A stretch of DNA of 64,000 nucleotides from WLMZ01 sp038227995 (GCA_038227995.1 JBBRPP010000020.1:26557-90556); one strand, 5' to 3'. Counted from the first letter of the stretch, positions 41,351-52,699 are shown. Numbers and translations: made by a program. The notes: generated from the sequence alone by a model not told the origin.

Positions 41351-42328
41351 TTACGGGGTGACGGAATCGAGGAGGGCTTGCGGTGCGGCGAGCAACGCAT
41401 CGCGGGCAGCGCTGGGTGCGAACGATTCGCACGCGTCGCGGGCGGCGGCGATGTACACGCCTGCGGCGTCGATCGAGTAGGCGATGCCGGGGCCGCTGCG
41501 CACGATCGACAGCGCTTTGTCGCACACCACGGGATCGAGCGGGGCGCCGAGCAGATCGCCGAGCTCGTCGGCCGCGACGCCCGCGGTCGCCAGCGTACGC
41601 AACACCGGCAGCGTGTAGACGCCCTCGACCATGTCGTGGCCGGCGGGCTTGCCGAGTTGCTCCTCGGTCGCGGTGATGTCGAGGATGTCATCGACGATCT
41701 GGAAGACCATCCCGTACGCCAGGCCGTAGGCCGTGAGTGCGTCGATGAGCGGGCGATCGAGGCCCGCGACGATGCCGCCGATGCGGGCAGCCGTACCGAA
41801 CAGCGATGCCGTCTTGCCAGCGATGGAGGAGTAGTACGACGGCTCGGTGCGACCGATGTCGTAAGTGTGCTTGAGTTGCTCGATCTCGCCCTCGCACAGC
41901 CGGGCGATCGTGTTGCCCAGCAGACCGGCCACTTCGGCGCCGAGCGAGGCGGCGATCTCGGACGCGCGTGCGAGCAGGAAGTCACCGGCGAGGATCGCCT
42001 GGAGGTTGCCCCACTTCGCATTCACGGTCTCGACACCACGCCGGGTCGAGGCTTCGTCGATCACGTCGTCGTGATACAGCGAACCGGTCTGGACCAGCTC
42101 GCACGCGATGCCGCCCTGGACCGCTTCGTCGATCGCCGGACCGCCGGCGATCTGGGCCGCGATCACGGTGAGCACCGGTCGCAATCGCTTGCCACCGGCG
42201 ACGATCAGGTGACGGGCGAGTTCGTTGAGGTAGTCGTCCTTGGTGTCGACGGCGGCGATCAGTGCGTCCTCGATCCGCTGACGGTCCGCATCCATGCCGG
42301 GAAGCGAGAAGAACGGCGTGCTCGACAC
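41351..42328 (-). CDS. Polyprenyl diphosphate synthase
   Basis: Trans-isoprenyl diphosphate synthase, 325 residues from the GTG at 42328. Both Asp-rich motifs are present: LYHDDVIDEASTRRG (FARM) near residue 91 and FQIVDDILDITA (SARM) near residue 216, plus GGKRLRP. It makes the long prenyl chain used for menaquinone or related lipids. The GTG start adds VSSTPFFSLPG before the ATG at 42295, a sequence that resembles the N-terminus of actinobacterial homologues. It is convergent with the reductase gene and divergent from clpC. Confidence 0.92.
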   Translation of the reverse strand: MSSTPFFSLPGMDADRQRIEDALIAAVDTKDDYLNELARHLIVAGGKRLRPVLTVIAAQIAGGPAIDEAVQGGIACELVQTGSLYHDDVIDEASTRRGVETVNAKWGNLQAILAGDFLLARASEIAASLGAEVAGLLGNTIARLCEGEIEQLKHTYDIGRTEPSYYSSIAGKTASLFGTAARIGGIVAGLDRPLIDALTAYGLAYGMVFQIVDDILDITATEEQLGKPAGHDMVEGVYTLPVLRTLATAGVAADELGDLLGAPLDPVVCDKALSIVRSGPGIAYSIDAAGVYIAAARDACESFAPSAARDALLAAPQALLDSVTP

Positions 42329-42438
42329 GCAGCAAAGGCTACGCGAGAACCGACCAAATGACGAATACTCGGCCAGGAACGGACCCTCGCCGACGCGCGG
42401 CCGACACGATCTGGCGGAGGAGTCCCGTTCCTTTTTCA

Positions 42439-42464
42439 CACGCTGTCCTTCTGAGGACAGCGTG
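42439..42464. promoter_or_regulatory. Perfect palindrome at the clpC promoter
   Basis: Left arm CACGCTGTCCT (42439-42449), loop TCTG, right arm AGGACAGCGTG (42454-42464). It lies between two divergent genes, so it cannot terminate either transcript. Its right edge overlaps the proposed -35 of clpC. Arm sequence does not match the HspR (CTTGAGT) site, and CGC/GCG spacing does not match the short ClgR-type motif known from other Actinobacteria. Confidence 0.7.
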
Positions 42465-42490
42465 ACTCCGCGGTACCCCGCCGATACACT
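42462..42490 (+). promoter_or_regulatory. Proposed clpC promoter
   Basis: GTGACT (42462-42467) and TACACT (42485-42490) are spaced by 17 bases, matching a housekeeping -35/-10 arrangement. The ribosome-binding site AAAGG (42516-42520) lies six bases before the ATG. Assigned by eye. Confidence 0.5.
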
Positions 42491-42526
42491 TTCCCACAAG
42501 TATCGACCCTCTCTGAAAGGGCGGGC

Positions 42527-45085
<2,559 letters not shown>

Positions 45086-45100
45086 TTCACCAACTCGATC

Positions 45101-45134
45101 CGAACGATGCCCGGCCCCGGCCGGGCATCGTTCG
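45101..45134 (+). terminator. Rho-independent terminator after clpC
   Basis: A 14-bp perfect stem (45101-45114 with 45121-45134, GAACGATGCCCGG and its complement) with a six-base loop, followed by TTTTC. Placed directly behind the clpC stop. Confidence 0.9.
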
Positions 45135-45198
45135 TTTTCAGCACGACAACGCCAGACCTGCTCCGGTAGATCTGAGAGAGCCGCTACCGCAACGGCGC

Positions 45199-45278
45199 GG
45201 CACGGAACGCCCGCGAGCGAAGCGAGCCCGGATGGGGGGATCTCAAGGGGGGAAGGTTTCCTTCCCCTCTTGAACAAC
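45199..45278. repeat. 80-bp tandem repeat, copy 1
   Basis: Begins GGCACGGAACGCCCGCGAGC and ends CTTGAACAAC. It contains GCGAGCGAAGCGAGC and an imperfect hairpin CAAGGGGGGAAGG / CCTTCCCCTCTTG. Copy 2 follows without a gap. The two differ by one inserted base and a few substitutions, mainly in the hairpin. Confidence 0.9.
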
Positions 45279-45359
45279 GGCACGGAACGCCCGCGAGCGA
45301 AGCGAGCCCCGGATGGGGGGATCTCAAGGGGGGAAGGTTCCCTTCCCCCCTTGAACAAC
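45279..45359. repeat. 80-bp tandem repeat, copy 2, containing the stop codon of a lipoprotein gene
   Basis: Here the inner hairpin is perfect: 13-bp arms CAAGGGGGGAAGG and CCTTCCCCCCTTG around the loop TTC. The minus-strand lipoprotein gene ends inside this copy: its last codons (VVQGGKGTFPP) and stop come from the hairpin. The hairpin could also serve as its transcription stop. Units of this kind look like a dispersed intergenic repeat family. Confidence 0.88.
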
Positions 45360-46721
45360 GATCTGGGCTGCGGTGCCGAATCCGTCCGGCAGCGGGAGTT
45401 CCGCAGCCAGTTGGCCATCGGGCGTGATCTCCGAGACCCGACCGGTTCCCGCTGCGACTGCGTCACCCCCGGGCATCAGCGCGACCGCGTCGATGTGCAT
45501 GTCCCACTGTTGGGTCGCGGTGATCGCCAGGGTGTCGGCGTCGACCCAGCGCAGGGTGTCGTCCTGGCCCACCAACACCCGCGTCCCGGCCGATGCCAGC
45601 GCTGGTCCGGCCGCGTTGGGTGGGGCCGACCAGACCTGCTCGGTGCGGCTCGGTGCGGGCGTTCGGCTGGGATCGGTGATGTCGTCGACGACGACCTCGG
45701 TCACGTAGCCGTTGGCCGACGCGACCAGCAGCCGTGATTCGTCGTGGGTGAGCACGACCGCGCCGGGCAGCCGTTCCAGCCACAGCTCGGGCGGGAGGTC
45801 GAGACAGTAGACACCGTTGACGAAACCGAGCGTGTGCACGAAGGCGTAGTTCTTCTCGTCGCTGTCGAGCCCGCGGTAGAGCGTGAACAGCAAGCCGTTT
45901 GCCGGCGAGACGACATGTGTGCGGCTGAACCCGAGCATCGCCTCGTCGACGGTCTGGCCCTTGTCGCGGAGGTCGAACGGCAGGTTGAGTTCGCCAGTCG
46001 TGGTGTCCACGACGCGCACGCGGTAGCGACGCGGGGCTGTCGTGTCGGTGCCGGGTGGGTCGAGGTACTCGATCACGAAGAGCCCCATCGGCATCCCCGT
46101 CTCGGTGGTGATGTTGCTGAAGCCCTCCGGTAGCAACTCGGATGTGTACGCATGACGGAAGGCTTCGCCCTTCGTGTCGGCGATCACGATTTCCGTTCCG
46201 CCCGGCGCAGCAGGGTTGGCGGTGGTGAGCGCGACGTACTGAGCGGTCAGATCGGTGGCGACCGCGGTCAGTTCGCCGCCCAGCGAGGTCCGCGCGATCT
46301 GCGATCCGGTGAGCACGCTCGTCCACGTGAGTGTGGTCGAGCCGGCCGACCAACTGGTCGTGACGACGGTGTGCTGATCGGCGGCGATCTTGCCCGTCCA
46401 CGCCGGGCCGAAGGTGCCACCGTGGGAGATCGCGACGTGACCATCGGTTGACGCGATCGCCATATCGGCCAGCGCGCCGAAGACGACTGTCGACGCCGCC
46501 GGCGTTGTCGATGGCAGCGCCGAGTTGGCGGGAAACGACGCGTCGGTTTTGGGCATGACGCCCGCCGGGGTCGCGTTGGTCGGCGCGGCCGAGGCGGTCG
46601 CCGGGGTCGACGCCACGGCGGGTGTCGTGACGGACCCCGTGCTGGTCGCGTCGACGCCGCATCCGGCGACGAGCAACGCACCGACGACAACCGTGACCAA
46701 CGAACCTGCTCGATGTCTCAT
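45324..46721 (-). CDS. Secreted lipoprotein with beta-propeller-like sequence
   Basis: 465 residues. Lipoprotein signal with lipobox LLVAGC near residue 21, then a Ser/Thr/Pro-rich linker to about residue 75. The remainder consists of repeating short strands (ADMAIASTDGHVAISHGG, LTWTSVLTGSQIART, LLVASANGYVTEVVVDD, ALASAGTRVLVGQDDTLRWVDADTL), suggesting a beta-propeller; no specific family is recognised. It follows the sigma/anti-sigma-like pair after 60 bases, so it may be part of that regulon. The C-terminal dozen residues are encoded by an intergenic-type repeat, so the original end may have been altered. Confidence 0.8.
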   Translation of the reverse strand: MRHRAGSLVTVVVGALLVAGCGVDATSTGSVTTPAVASTPATASAAPTNATPAGVMPKTDASFPANSALPSTTPAASTVVFGALADMAIASTDGHVAISHGGTFGPAWTGKIAADQHTVVTTSWSAGSTTLTWTSVLTGSQIARTSLGGELTAVATDLTAQYVALTTANPAAPGGTEIVIADTKGEAFRHAYTSELLPEGFSNITTETGMPMGLFVIEYLDPPGTDTTAPRRYRVRVVDTTTGELNLPFDLRDKGQTVDEAMLGFSRTHVVSPANGLLFTLYRGLDSDEKNYAFVHTLGFVNGVYCLDLPPELWLERLPGAVVLTHDESRLLVASANGYVTEVVVDDITDPSRTPAPSRTEQVWSAPPNAAGPALASAGTRVLVGQDDTLRWVDADTLAITATQQWDMHIDAVALMPGGDAVAAGTGRVSEITPDGQLAAELPLPDGFGTAAQIVVQGGKGTFPP

Positions 46722-46781
46722 GCCCCACCAGACACCGCACCGACCAGAACGGTTCCGTCGGACCTCAGCCGGTGATGATCG

Positions 46782-47705
46782 TCATGGGGCGGCGGACGGC
46801 GTCAGCGTGACGGTGGCCGCGATCGCCACCGCGGCAGCCTCGGAAATGTCGGCTTCGAGGCGATAGCTGATCGTTCCGTCTTGCCACAACAGGGTGTTCG
46901 TGGCGAGACGGAGCGTGTCCGTCACGAAGTTCTGATCCTGGTCGAGGAACGCGTACGCATGGGGGGCACCACTCAGCCAGATCGCTTCGACCGTCGACCC
47001 GGATGTCGTCACGAACTGCACCGTGGTGACCGTCGTGTCGGGCCCGGCGGTCTTGAGGAACAGGCCCTGTTCGACGGTGGCCGGCCAGGCGGCCAGCAGC
47101 GCGCCGACATTCGTCACGGACGAGCGCGGCAACGATGCCGATGCCGGAAACGAAACCACGACCTGGCCAGTGGCGGGAGGGTTGATCACGAAGACTGCGG
47201 CCGGCTCACCGAGCAGCGGTGAGCCGGGCACGCCGAGGCCGGTCCGCGCAACCGCCTGAGCGGGTGTCACCGCTGACCCGAGACCGAGGTCGACGGGTGC
47301 AGAGGAAGCGCTGGTCGAGACATCGGCGCTCGTCGTCGTCGACGACGTGGCGGTCTCGGATGTCGCGACCGTTGACCGCGACGACGTCGGCACGCTCGTC
47401 GGCGGCAGCACGACAGTCGTCGTGATCGCAGGCACCGTCGGGGTCGTCGGCGTTCGTTCGATCCGCGTCTCGCCGATGCCGAACCAGTGCGCGACGGCGT
47501 GGCGAGACCCGGGGATCGCCCACACGGCAACGGCCAGGACGACAACGGCCGCGGCGATTGCGAGCAGCCGACGGTGCCCGACACTCGGCTCGACGGGAGC
47601 GACGTCGTCGATCCTGGCCATGACATCGTCGACCAGCGTGGGCCGCGCATCGACCTCCAATCGGCGGGCCAACACGGCGAGCTGTCGTTCGAGGCCGGCC
47701 GTCAC
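46782..47705 (-). CDS. Membrane anti-sigma factor-like protein
   Basis: 307 residues from a GTG that overlaps the sigma factor stop (GTGA). About 50 cytoplasmic residues (LERQLAVLARRLEVDARPTLVDDVMARIDD), one helix (RRLLAIAAAVVVLAVAVWAI), a Thr/Ser-rich linker, then an extracytoplasmic domain (AQAVARTGLGVPGSPLLGEPAAV and LATNTLLWQDGTISYRLEAD). No HxxxCxxC zinc motif is present, so it is not a ZAS-type anti-sigma factor. The role is inferred from coupling to the ECF sigma gene and from topology. Confidence 0.72.
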   Translation of the reverse strand: MTAGLERQLAVLARRLEVDARPTLVDDVMARIDDVAPVEPSVGHRRLLAIAAAVVVLAVAVWAIPGSRHAVAHWFGIGETRIERTPTTPTVPAITTTVVLPPTSVPTSSRSTVATSETATSSTTTSADVSTSASSAPVDLGLGSAVTPAQAVARTGLGVPGSPLLGEPAAVFVINPPATGQVVVSFPASASLPRSSVTNVGALLAAWPATVEQGLFLKTAGPDTTVTTVQFVTTSGSTVEAIWLSGAPHAYAFLDQDQNFVTDTLRLATNTLLWQDGTISYRLEADISEAAAVAIAATVTLTPSAAP

Positions 47706-48280
47706 GGCGCCACCTCCCACGCGTCGCCGAAGGCTGGATCGAGGCCGGCACGAAGCCGAACGAGCGCCCGTGCCGTTCGAGACTTCACCGTGCCGCGGGC
47801 CACGCCGAGAACGATCGAGGTCTCGGCCTCGGACATCTCCGCGAAGTAGCGACATGCCAGCACGTCACGGTCGCGAGCGGACAGGTCGGCAAGCGCGTGC
47901 AACAGGGCCTCGGCCTCGATCTCGCCGAGCGCTGCATCCTCGGGCCCGGTCGGGGCGATCAGCCGCATCCGACCCTGGCGGTCGGCGCGACGATCGGACC
48001 GCCATCGGCTGCGCTGACTGTTCTTGGCCTGATTGGCCACGATGCGCATCAACCACGGTCGCAACGACTCACCGCTGCGAACCGTGGCCAGCGACCGATA
48101 CGCCCGGACGAATGCCTCCTGCACGATGTCGTCAGCCTCCGTCGAGTCCCCGGTGATCACCGTCGCCAGCCGCAACGCTGCCGTCTGATGCAATGTCACG
48201 ATCGCTGCGAACGCGTCGCGATCACCGCCGCGGGCGCGGCGGAGCAGCTCTGCATCGTCGTCGGGCGTGATGTCCTTCAA
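47702..48280 (-). CDS. ECF-type RNA polymerase sigma factor
   Basis: 192 residues. Region 2 is visible in LATVITGDSTEADDIVQEAFVRAYRSLATVR near residue 38. Region 4 follows in LSARDRDVLACRYFAEMSEAETSIVLGVARGTVKSRTARALVRLR near residue 132, with the helix-turn-helix VARGTVKSRTARA. The only start in frame near the domain boundary is TTG at 48280. It diverges from lppM with 96 bases between, and heads an apparent operon with the anti-sigma-like gene and perhaps the lipoprotein. Confidence 0.9.
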   Translation of the reverse strand: MKDITPDDDAELLRRARGGDRDAFAAIVTLHQTAALRLATVITGDSTEADDIVQEAFVRAYRSLATVRSGESLRPWLMRIVANQAKNSQRSRWRSDRRADRQGRMRLIAPTGPEDAALGEIEAEALLHALADLSARDRDVLACRYFAEMSEAETSIVLGVARGTVKSRTARALVRLRAGLDPAFGDAWEVAP

Positions 48281-48376
48281 CTCATCTCTGTCACTCGGTG
48301 CGCCGACATCGTCAGCAGCCTGTCATTTCCCAGACACCGGTCGAGTGTGCTCGGTTCCTTCGCTCGAACTGCGAGA

Positions 48377-49168
48377 ATGAATCGGATGGCGCGCCTTCTC
48401 CGACGAACTCTCGCGGTCCTCGCGCTCGCCGTCGTGTGTGCCAGCTGCAAGGTCGACCTCAAGATCGATGTGGCGATGAAGGCCGACGGCTCCGGCACCG
48501 TGATCGTCACGGCCATCGCCGATGCACAGATCCTGCAGCAAGCGCCACAGATCGCGACCGATCTCCGCTTCGCCGATCTGAAGGCTTCGGGATGGACGGT
48601 GCAGGGACCGGCACCGACATCCGATGGCGGGCTGCAGGTCGTTCTGGCGCACTCGTTCCAGACGCCCGAGCAAGCAACAGCGATCCTCGCCTCGATCAAC
48701 GGACCGAACGGGCCGCTCGTCGGGATGGGGCTGTCACGCGTGCGCGCGAAGGGCACCACGACGTTCGCCGTCAACGGCGCCCTCCAGTTGACCGGCGGAC
48801 TCGACGCCTTCACCGATTCCGATCTGTTGACCGCCGTCGGCGCGACCCCGTACACGGCCCAGCTGGCGGCCGCGTCCGTTCAGCCGGCAGACGCGATCAC
48901 GGCGACCTTCACCGTGTCATTGCCGGGCACGGTGAAGACCAACAACGCAGGACGCGGCGTCGGACTGACGTGGTCGACGCCGTTGGGCGCGACGAGTCAG
49001 GCCGTCAGCGCATCGACTGAAACTCACGACCCGAAGAACGTGTGGGCCAAGCCGCTCGCCAAGGGAGCGTTGATCGCACTCGTCGCCTGGCTGGTGATCG
49101 CGTTCCTCTTCATCGTCTACGTGTTCCTCGCTCGACGCCGCCGTTACAGGCAGCGCGCCCTGCGCTGA
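48377..49168 (+). CDS. lppM: LppM-type lipoprotein
   Basis: 263 residues from ATG 48377 (ATG 48386 is also possible). Signal with lipobox VVCASC near residue 22, then KVDLKIDVAMKADGSGTVIVTAIAD, which matches the start of the LppM domain, and a C-terminal helix (GALIALVAWLVIAFLFIVYVFLA) with a basic tail. It is therefore anchored at both ends. In mycobacteria LppM is a surface lipoprotein; the molecular function is not established. It is convergent with cvnD, 18 bases apart. Confidence 0.82.
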   Translation: MNRMARLLRRTLAVLALAVVCASCKVDLKIDVAMKADGSGTVIVTAIADAQILQQAPQIATDLRFADLKASGWTVQGPAPTSDGGLQVVLAHSFQTPEQATAILASINGPNGPLVGMGLSRVRAKGTTTFAVNGALQLTGGLDAFTDSDLLTAVGATPYTAQLAAASVQPADAITATFTVSLPGTVKTNNAGRGVGLTWSTPLGATSQAVSASTETHDPKNVWAKPLAKGALIALVAWLVIAFLFIVYVFLARRRRYRQRALR

Positions 49169-49186
49169 TCACGCCACAACTCGGAT

Positions 49187-49789
49187 TCAGCCGCGGCTGC
49201 GAGCCTTGGCATGTTCGAGCGCGAGGTGGAGCAGGCTCAGCACCGTGTCCTTGACGGCGTCCCGCGACCGTGCATCGGTGGCCACGACCGGAACCGACGG
49301 GGCGATCGACAGCGCCTCGCGGACGTCCTGCGCGCTGTGGAACAGTGCACCGTCGAAGCGATTGACCGCAACGACGAACGGGAGATTGCGGTGCTCGAAG
49401 TAGTCGAGCGCGGGGAACGAGTCCTCGATGCGTCGCGAGTCGACGAGCACGACGGCGCCGAGGGCACCCTGCACGAGGTCGTTCCACATGAAGCCGAAGC
49501 GATCCTGGCCGGGGGTTCCGAAGATGTAGAGGACGATCGACGTGTCGACCGCGACGCGACCGAAGTCCATCGCCACTGTCGTTGTCGTCTTGGTCGAGAC
49601 CTCGCCGCGATCGTCGACAGCCGCGCCGGCCGTCGTCATCGCCGCCTCCGTCGTCAACGGCGTGATGTCGGAGATGGCGCCGACGAACGTCGTCTTGCCG
49701 ACACCGAATCCTCCGGCGACGACGATCTTGACCGGGATCGGTCCACGGTTCGTGGCTGGTCGGGGCATGGTTTCAGAGAGCACGGACAC
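49187..49789 (-). CDS. cvnD: Conservon small GTPase (CvnD-like)
   Basis: 200-residue Ras-like GTPase. P-loop VVAGGFGVGKTTFVG near residue 24, switch region around TTTTVAMDFGRV, G3-like FGTPGQDRFGFMW near 92 and NRFDGA (NKxD position) near 144. The G3 motif reads TPGQ rather than DxxG, as is usual in CvnD. The start may be GTG 49789, GTG 49783 or ATG 49768; the first overlaps cvnC by 17 bases. Part of the cvnA-B-C-D set, with no P450 (cvnE) gene after it. Confidence 0.92.
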   Translation of the reverse strand: MSVLSETMPRPATNRGPIPVKIVVAGGFGVGKTTFVGAISDITPLTTEAAMTTAGAAVDDRGEVSTKTTTTVAMDFGRVAVDTSIVLYIFGTPGQDRFGFMWNDLVQGALGAVVLVDSRRIEDSFPALDYFEHRNLPFVVAVNRFDGALFHSAQDVREALSIAPSVPVVATDARSRDAVKDTVLSLLHLALEHAKARSRG

Positions 49790-50231
49790 CTTCGATCAGT
49801 CGGGTGATGAGGTCGATGTCTTCGGCAACGCCGAGACTCGGGAGGAACGCTTCGAGGAGGCCTTCGACGATCAGGTCGGAGGCGACGACGCGGATCACGC
49901 CGATGGGAACACGGAGCCGTGCGGAGAGCTCGGCAACGGAGAGGATCTCCGACCGGCACAGCGACACGATCGCAGCCCGCTCGAACGCCAGCCCGCGGGT
50001 TGCCGACATGCCGGCGGGGGTCACCTGCAGCATCGCTTCGAACTCGAGATGAACCGAGCCGCGCGAGCGCCCGCTCGTGATCGCGTATGACCGCACTCCG
50101 GCTGCTTCGGGCTGTGTTTCGGGCGCACCGTCGTACATCGACGACACCGACGGCGCCGGCATCATGCGCGACAGGAACGGCCGGACAAGAGCCGCTTGGC
50201 TGGTGTCGAGCTCGTCCGATTCCACGGTCAC
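49773..50231 (-). CDS. cvnC: Conservon DUF742 protein (CvnC-like)
   Basis: 152 residues. The C-terminal 100 residues form the DUF742 winged-helix-like domain (RGLAFERAAIVSLCRSEILSVAELSARLRVPIGVIRVVASDLIVEGLLEA). It starts with a GTG that overlaps cvnB by four bases. In Streptomyces conservons this protein associates with CvnA, B and D in a membrane complex that resembles eukaryotic G-protein signalling. Confidence 0.92.
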   Translation of the reverse strand: MTVESDELDTSQAALVRPFLSRMMPAPSVSSMYDGAPETQPEAAGVRSYAITSGRSRGSVHLEFEAMLQVTPAGMSATRGLAFERAAIVSLCRSEILSVAELSARLRVPIGVIRVVASDLIVEGLLEAFLPSLGVAEDIDLITRLIEGVRAL

Positions 50232-50650
50232 ACTCCGACGAGTGAGTTCTTGAGCTCGATGACGAGGCTGGGCGTCAGTTGGGCGCCGACACGGTCGACG
50301 AACATCGCGATCTCGTAGCCGACGAGGCCGAGGTCGCAGTTCTTGCCCGCGACCACACCGAGGATCGATCCGCCGGGGATGGAACTCACGAAGAGGTAAG
50401 CGCTTCCCATTTCGACCAGGACCTGGATCACGGGACCCTTGTGCAACTCGCCGGCGGCACCCTGCGAGAGTGAGCGCATACCGGTGATGATCGCCGCCAG
50501 ACGGTCGGCGCCCGCACGATCGATCGTCGCTGACAACGCGAGCAGCAGCCCATCCGACGAGACGGCGATGGCCTGCTCGACGCCGGGTGTGCGCTCGACG
50601 AAGTTGACGACGAGCCAGTTGACATTGTTCGCCTCATTGGACAAAGACAT
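50228..50650 (-). CDS. cvnB: Conservon Roadblock/LC7 protein (CvnB-like)
   Basis: 140 residues of the roadblock/LC7 fold: NWLVVNFVERTPGVEQAIAVSSDGLLLALS near residue 11, then AAIITGMRSLSQGAAGELHKG and YLFVSSIPGGSILGVVAGKNCDLGLVGYEM-like strands. Such proteins modulate small GTPases, consistent with CvnD two genes downstream. 42 bases separate it from the cvnA stop. Confidence 0.94.
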   Translation of the reverse strand: MSLSNEANNVNWLVVNFVERTPGVEQAIAVSSDGLLLALSATIDRAGADRLAAIITGMRSLSQGAAGELHKGPVIQVLVEMGSAYLFVSSIPGGSILGVVAGKNCDLGLVGYEIAMFVDRVGAQLTPSLVIELKNSLVGV

Positions 50651-50692
50651 GGTGCACTCCTTCGGTTGCCAACGGCTCGGACTCGGACGACG

Positions 50693-52699
50693 TCATTCTT
50701 CGGGCTTCGTGCGGCCGAGGTCGGTGCCTCGCTGCAGGCTGCTCAGACTGTTCCGAACCTGTTCGGCTGGACGGCTGAGGTCGGCGTCGTCGATGGCGAG
50801 CCCACCCAGATCCGGTAGCTGCGCGCCGCGTACACGCTTGGCGAGACCACCGGCGGCCGAGTTGGGCTGCGGAGCGGGCGGGGCGGCCGGCGCATCGGGC
50901 GTTCCACGTTCCGGCGCTCCGACCATCGCCCACAGATCCGCGTCCGACAGAGTCGGCGAGACAGCGGGGACGGGCGTGGTCGGATTCGGATCAGCCTCGA
51001 ACGACGAGGCGAGTGCCGACATCAGCGTCGGCGCGGGGGCCTGCGTCGGAGGTGCTGCCGCGGCCGGTGGAGGCGGCAACAGTGGCGATGGTGCGGCGTT
51101 GACCGGAACCGACGGCATCGACGGGCTCGGCCCGCTCGACGGCGTGGCTCGGTCGTCGAGCACATTGAGTGGAACCTTCACGATCGCGGTCACGCCGGTT
51201 GCGCCGGCCGTCTGAGCAAGCACCACCTGGGCGCCGAAGCGGGCTGCGATTCGGGCGACCACCTGGAAGCCGAGCATGCGACTGGAGGCCGAGTCGAAGT
51301 CGGAACGACGGCTCAGCGTGATGTTCGCTTCAGTGATCTCGTCGGGCGTCATCCCGATGCCGTAGTCGACGATGGCGATCTGATGACCGTCGACGAAGGA
51401 GCGGCCGACAACCATGACACGACTCGACGGCGGCGAGAACACCGTTGCGTTCTCGAGCAGTTCGGCGAGGAGGTGAGCGATGTCCGGGGCGAGTGCGCCC
51501 TGCACCGACGCAGCACCGAGCTCACCGAGATCGACCCGGCTGTAGTTCTCGATCTCCGACACAGCCGCGCGGACGACGTCACCGATCGGGACGGGTGGCG
51601 ACCACATCCGGTTCTGTTCGGCGCCGGCCAACACCAGCAACGATTGCGCGTTGCGGCGCATGCGGGTGGTCAGATGGTCGAGACGGAAGAGGCTTTCGAG
51701 CGTCGCGGGATCTCGCTCGCCCTGCTCCATGTCGGAAAGCGAGGTGAGCGATCGGCCGAGCAGACTCTGTGTGCGGCGGGCGATGTTGACCAGGTTCTCG
51801 GACACGACGCGCCGGGCCTGAGCCTGTTCGGTGGCCAATTCGAGTGCGGTGTTCTGCACCGAGTTGAAGCTCTCGCCGAGGTCGGCGAGCTCGTCACGCG
51901 TCTTGAGCATGAACGGCTCGATCGTCGGCGCCGGTGCGTCGGGCGCCTGGTTCTGGATCGTGTGCACGGCGATGGCGAGATCGGTGGTTGCGACCTTGCG
52001 AGCCTGTGTGCTCAGCGCCTTGATCGGACGGACGATCGAGCGTCGCACGGCGAAGGAGATCAGCAAACACAGGAGCAACAGCGCACCGACGGCCGCGATG
52101 AGGACCAACTGCACCTTCGTCACGAACCGGTCCGTGCTGACTTCGCCGGCATGAACTCGAGCCTGCACGAGATCGAGCGAGCGAGCGATGAACACCTGCT
52201 CGACGTTGAACGAGTCACCGAGAGCACGGACAGCAGAGATGACCTCCGACGCCTTGCGACCGACCATGGCCGGCATGAAGATGTCGTCGACATTCTTGAA
52301 GAACGTCTCGCCGGACTGGGCACCGCTCTCGAACGCGGTCTTGCTGGCTGTCGTCAGCGGCTGGGCGCGCCAGTAGGTGATCGCGTCGGTGTACTTCTTG
52401 CGGGCGACGTTGAGAGCCTTCATCGAGTCGTTGATCTCGAGCGTCGTACGCGAGCTGACGGGCGACGCGACGAGCACACCGATGTGGTTCACGATCGACC
52501 ACGCCTCGAGCAGGCTGGCCGGCGGGGCGACGATGTCGGAGCGAAGGTCCTCAGCGGCCTTCAACTGCTTGTACTCCGTGCCTCGCACGCTCGATCGCTG
52601 CAGAGCTGTGTAACTGACGGCGGTCAACGCCATCAGCGCGATCAGCGGCACTGCGATCAGCAGGTTCACGCGTGTACCGATGTTCATCCTACGGAGCAT
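50693..52699 (-). CDS. cvnA: Conservon sensor ATPase (CvnA-like histidine-kinase-related protein)
   Basis: 668 residues from the ATG at 52699, which has GGAGG six bases upstream. Order: helix near residues 14-33, extracytoplasmic helical sensor of about 160 residues (nitrate-sensor-like), second helix (LVLIAAVGALLLLCLLISFAV), HAMP-like linker, helical dimerisation region, and HATPase domain with LLENATVFSPP (N box), DYGIGM (G1) and GFQVVARIAARFG (G2). The region HLTTRMRRNAQSLLVLAG lacks a classical phospho-His H-box. A Pro/Ala-rich tail of about 180 residues follows. Confidence 0.92.
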   Translation of the reverse strand: MLRRMNIGTRVNLLIAVPLIALMALTAVSYTALQRSSVRGTEYKQLKAAEDLRSDIVAPPASLLEAWSIVNHIGVLVASPVSSRTTLEINDSMKALNVARKKYTDAITYWRAQPLTTASKTAFESGAQSGETFFKNVDDIFMPAMVGRKASEVISAVRALGDSFNVEQVFIARSLDLVQARVHAGEVSTDRFVTKVQLVLIAAVGALLLLCLLISFAVRRSIVRPIKALSTQARKVATTDLAIAVHTIQNQAPDAPAPTIEPFMLKTRDELADLGESFNSVQNTALELATEQAQARRVVSENLVNIARRTQSLLGRSLTSLSDMEQGERDPATLESLFRLDHLTTRMRRNAQSLLVLAGAEQNRMWSPPVPIGDVVRAAVSEIENYSRVDLGELGAASVQGALAPDIAHLLAELLENATVFSPPSSRVMVVGRSFVDGHQIAIVDYGIGMTPDEITEANITLSRRSDFDSASSRMLGFQVVARIAARFGAQVVLAQTAGATGVTAIVKVPLNVLDDRATPSSGPSPSMPSVPVNAAPSPLLPPPPAAAAPPTQAPAPTLMSALASSFEADPNPTTPVPAVSPTLSDADLWAMVGAPERGTPDAPAAPPAPQPNSAAGGLAKRVRGAQLPDLGGLAIDDADLSRPAEQVRNSLSSLQRGTDLGRTKPEE

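Noticed and set aside
42439..42464. Transcription terminator
   Set aside because: No gene reads into it: both neighbours start nearby and point away. A promoter-linked operator is more fitting.
45199..45359. CRISPR array
   Set aside because: Only two directly adjacent copies with no spacer; this is a tandem intergenic repeat.
50693..52699. Classical two-component histidine kinase
   Set aside because: No H-box or adjacent response regulator; the neighbours are roadblock, DUF742 and GTPase genes, which define a conservon.
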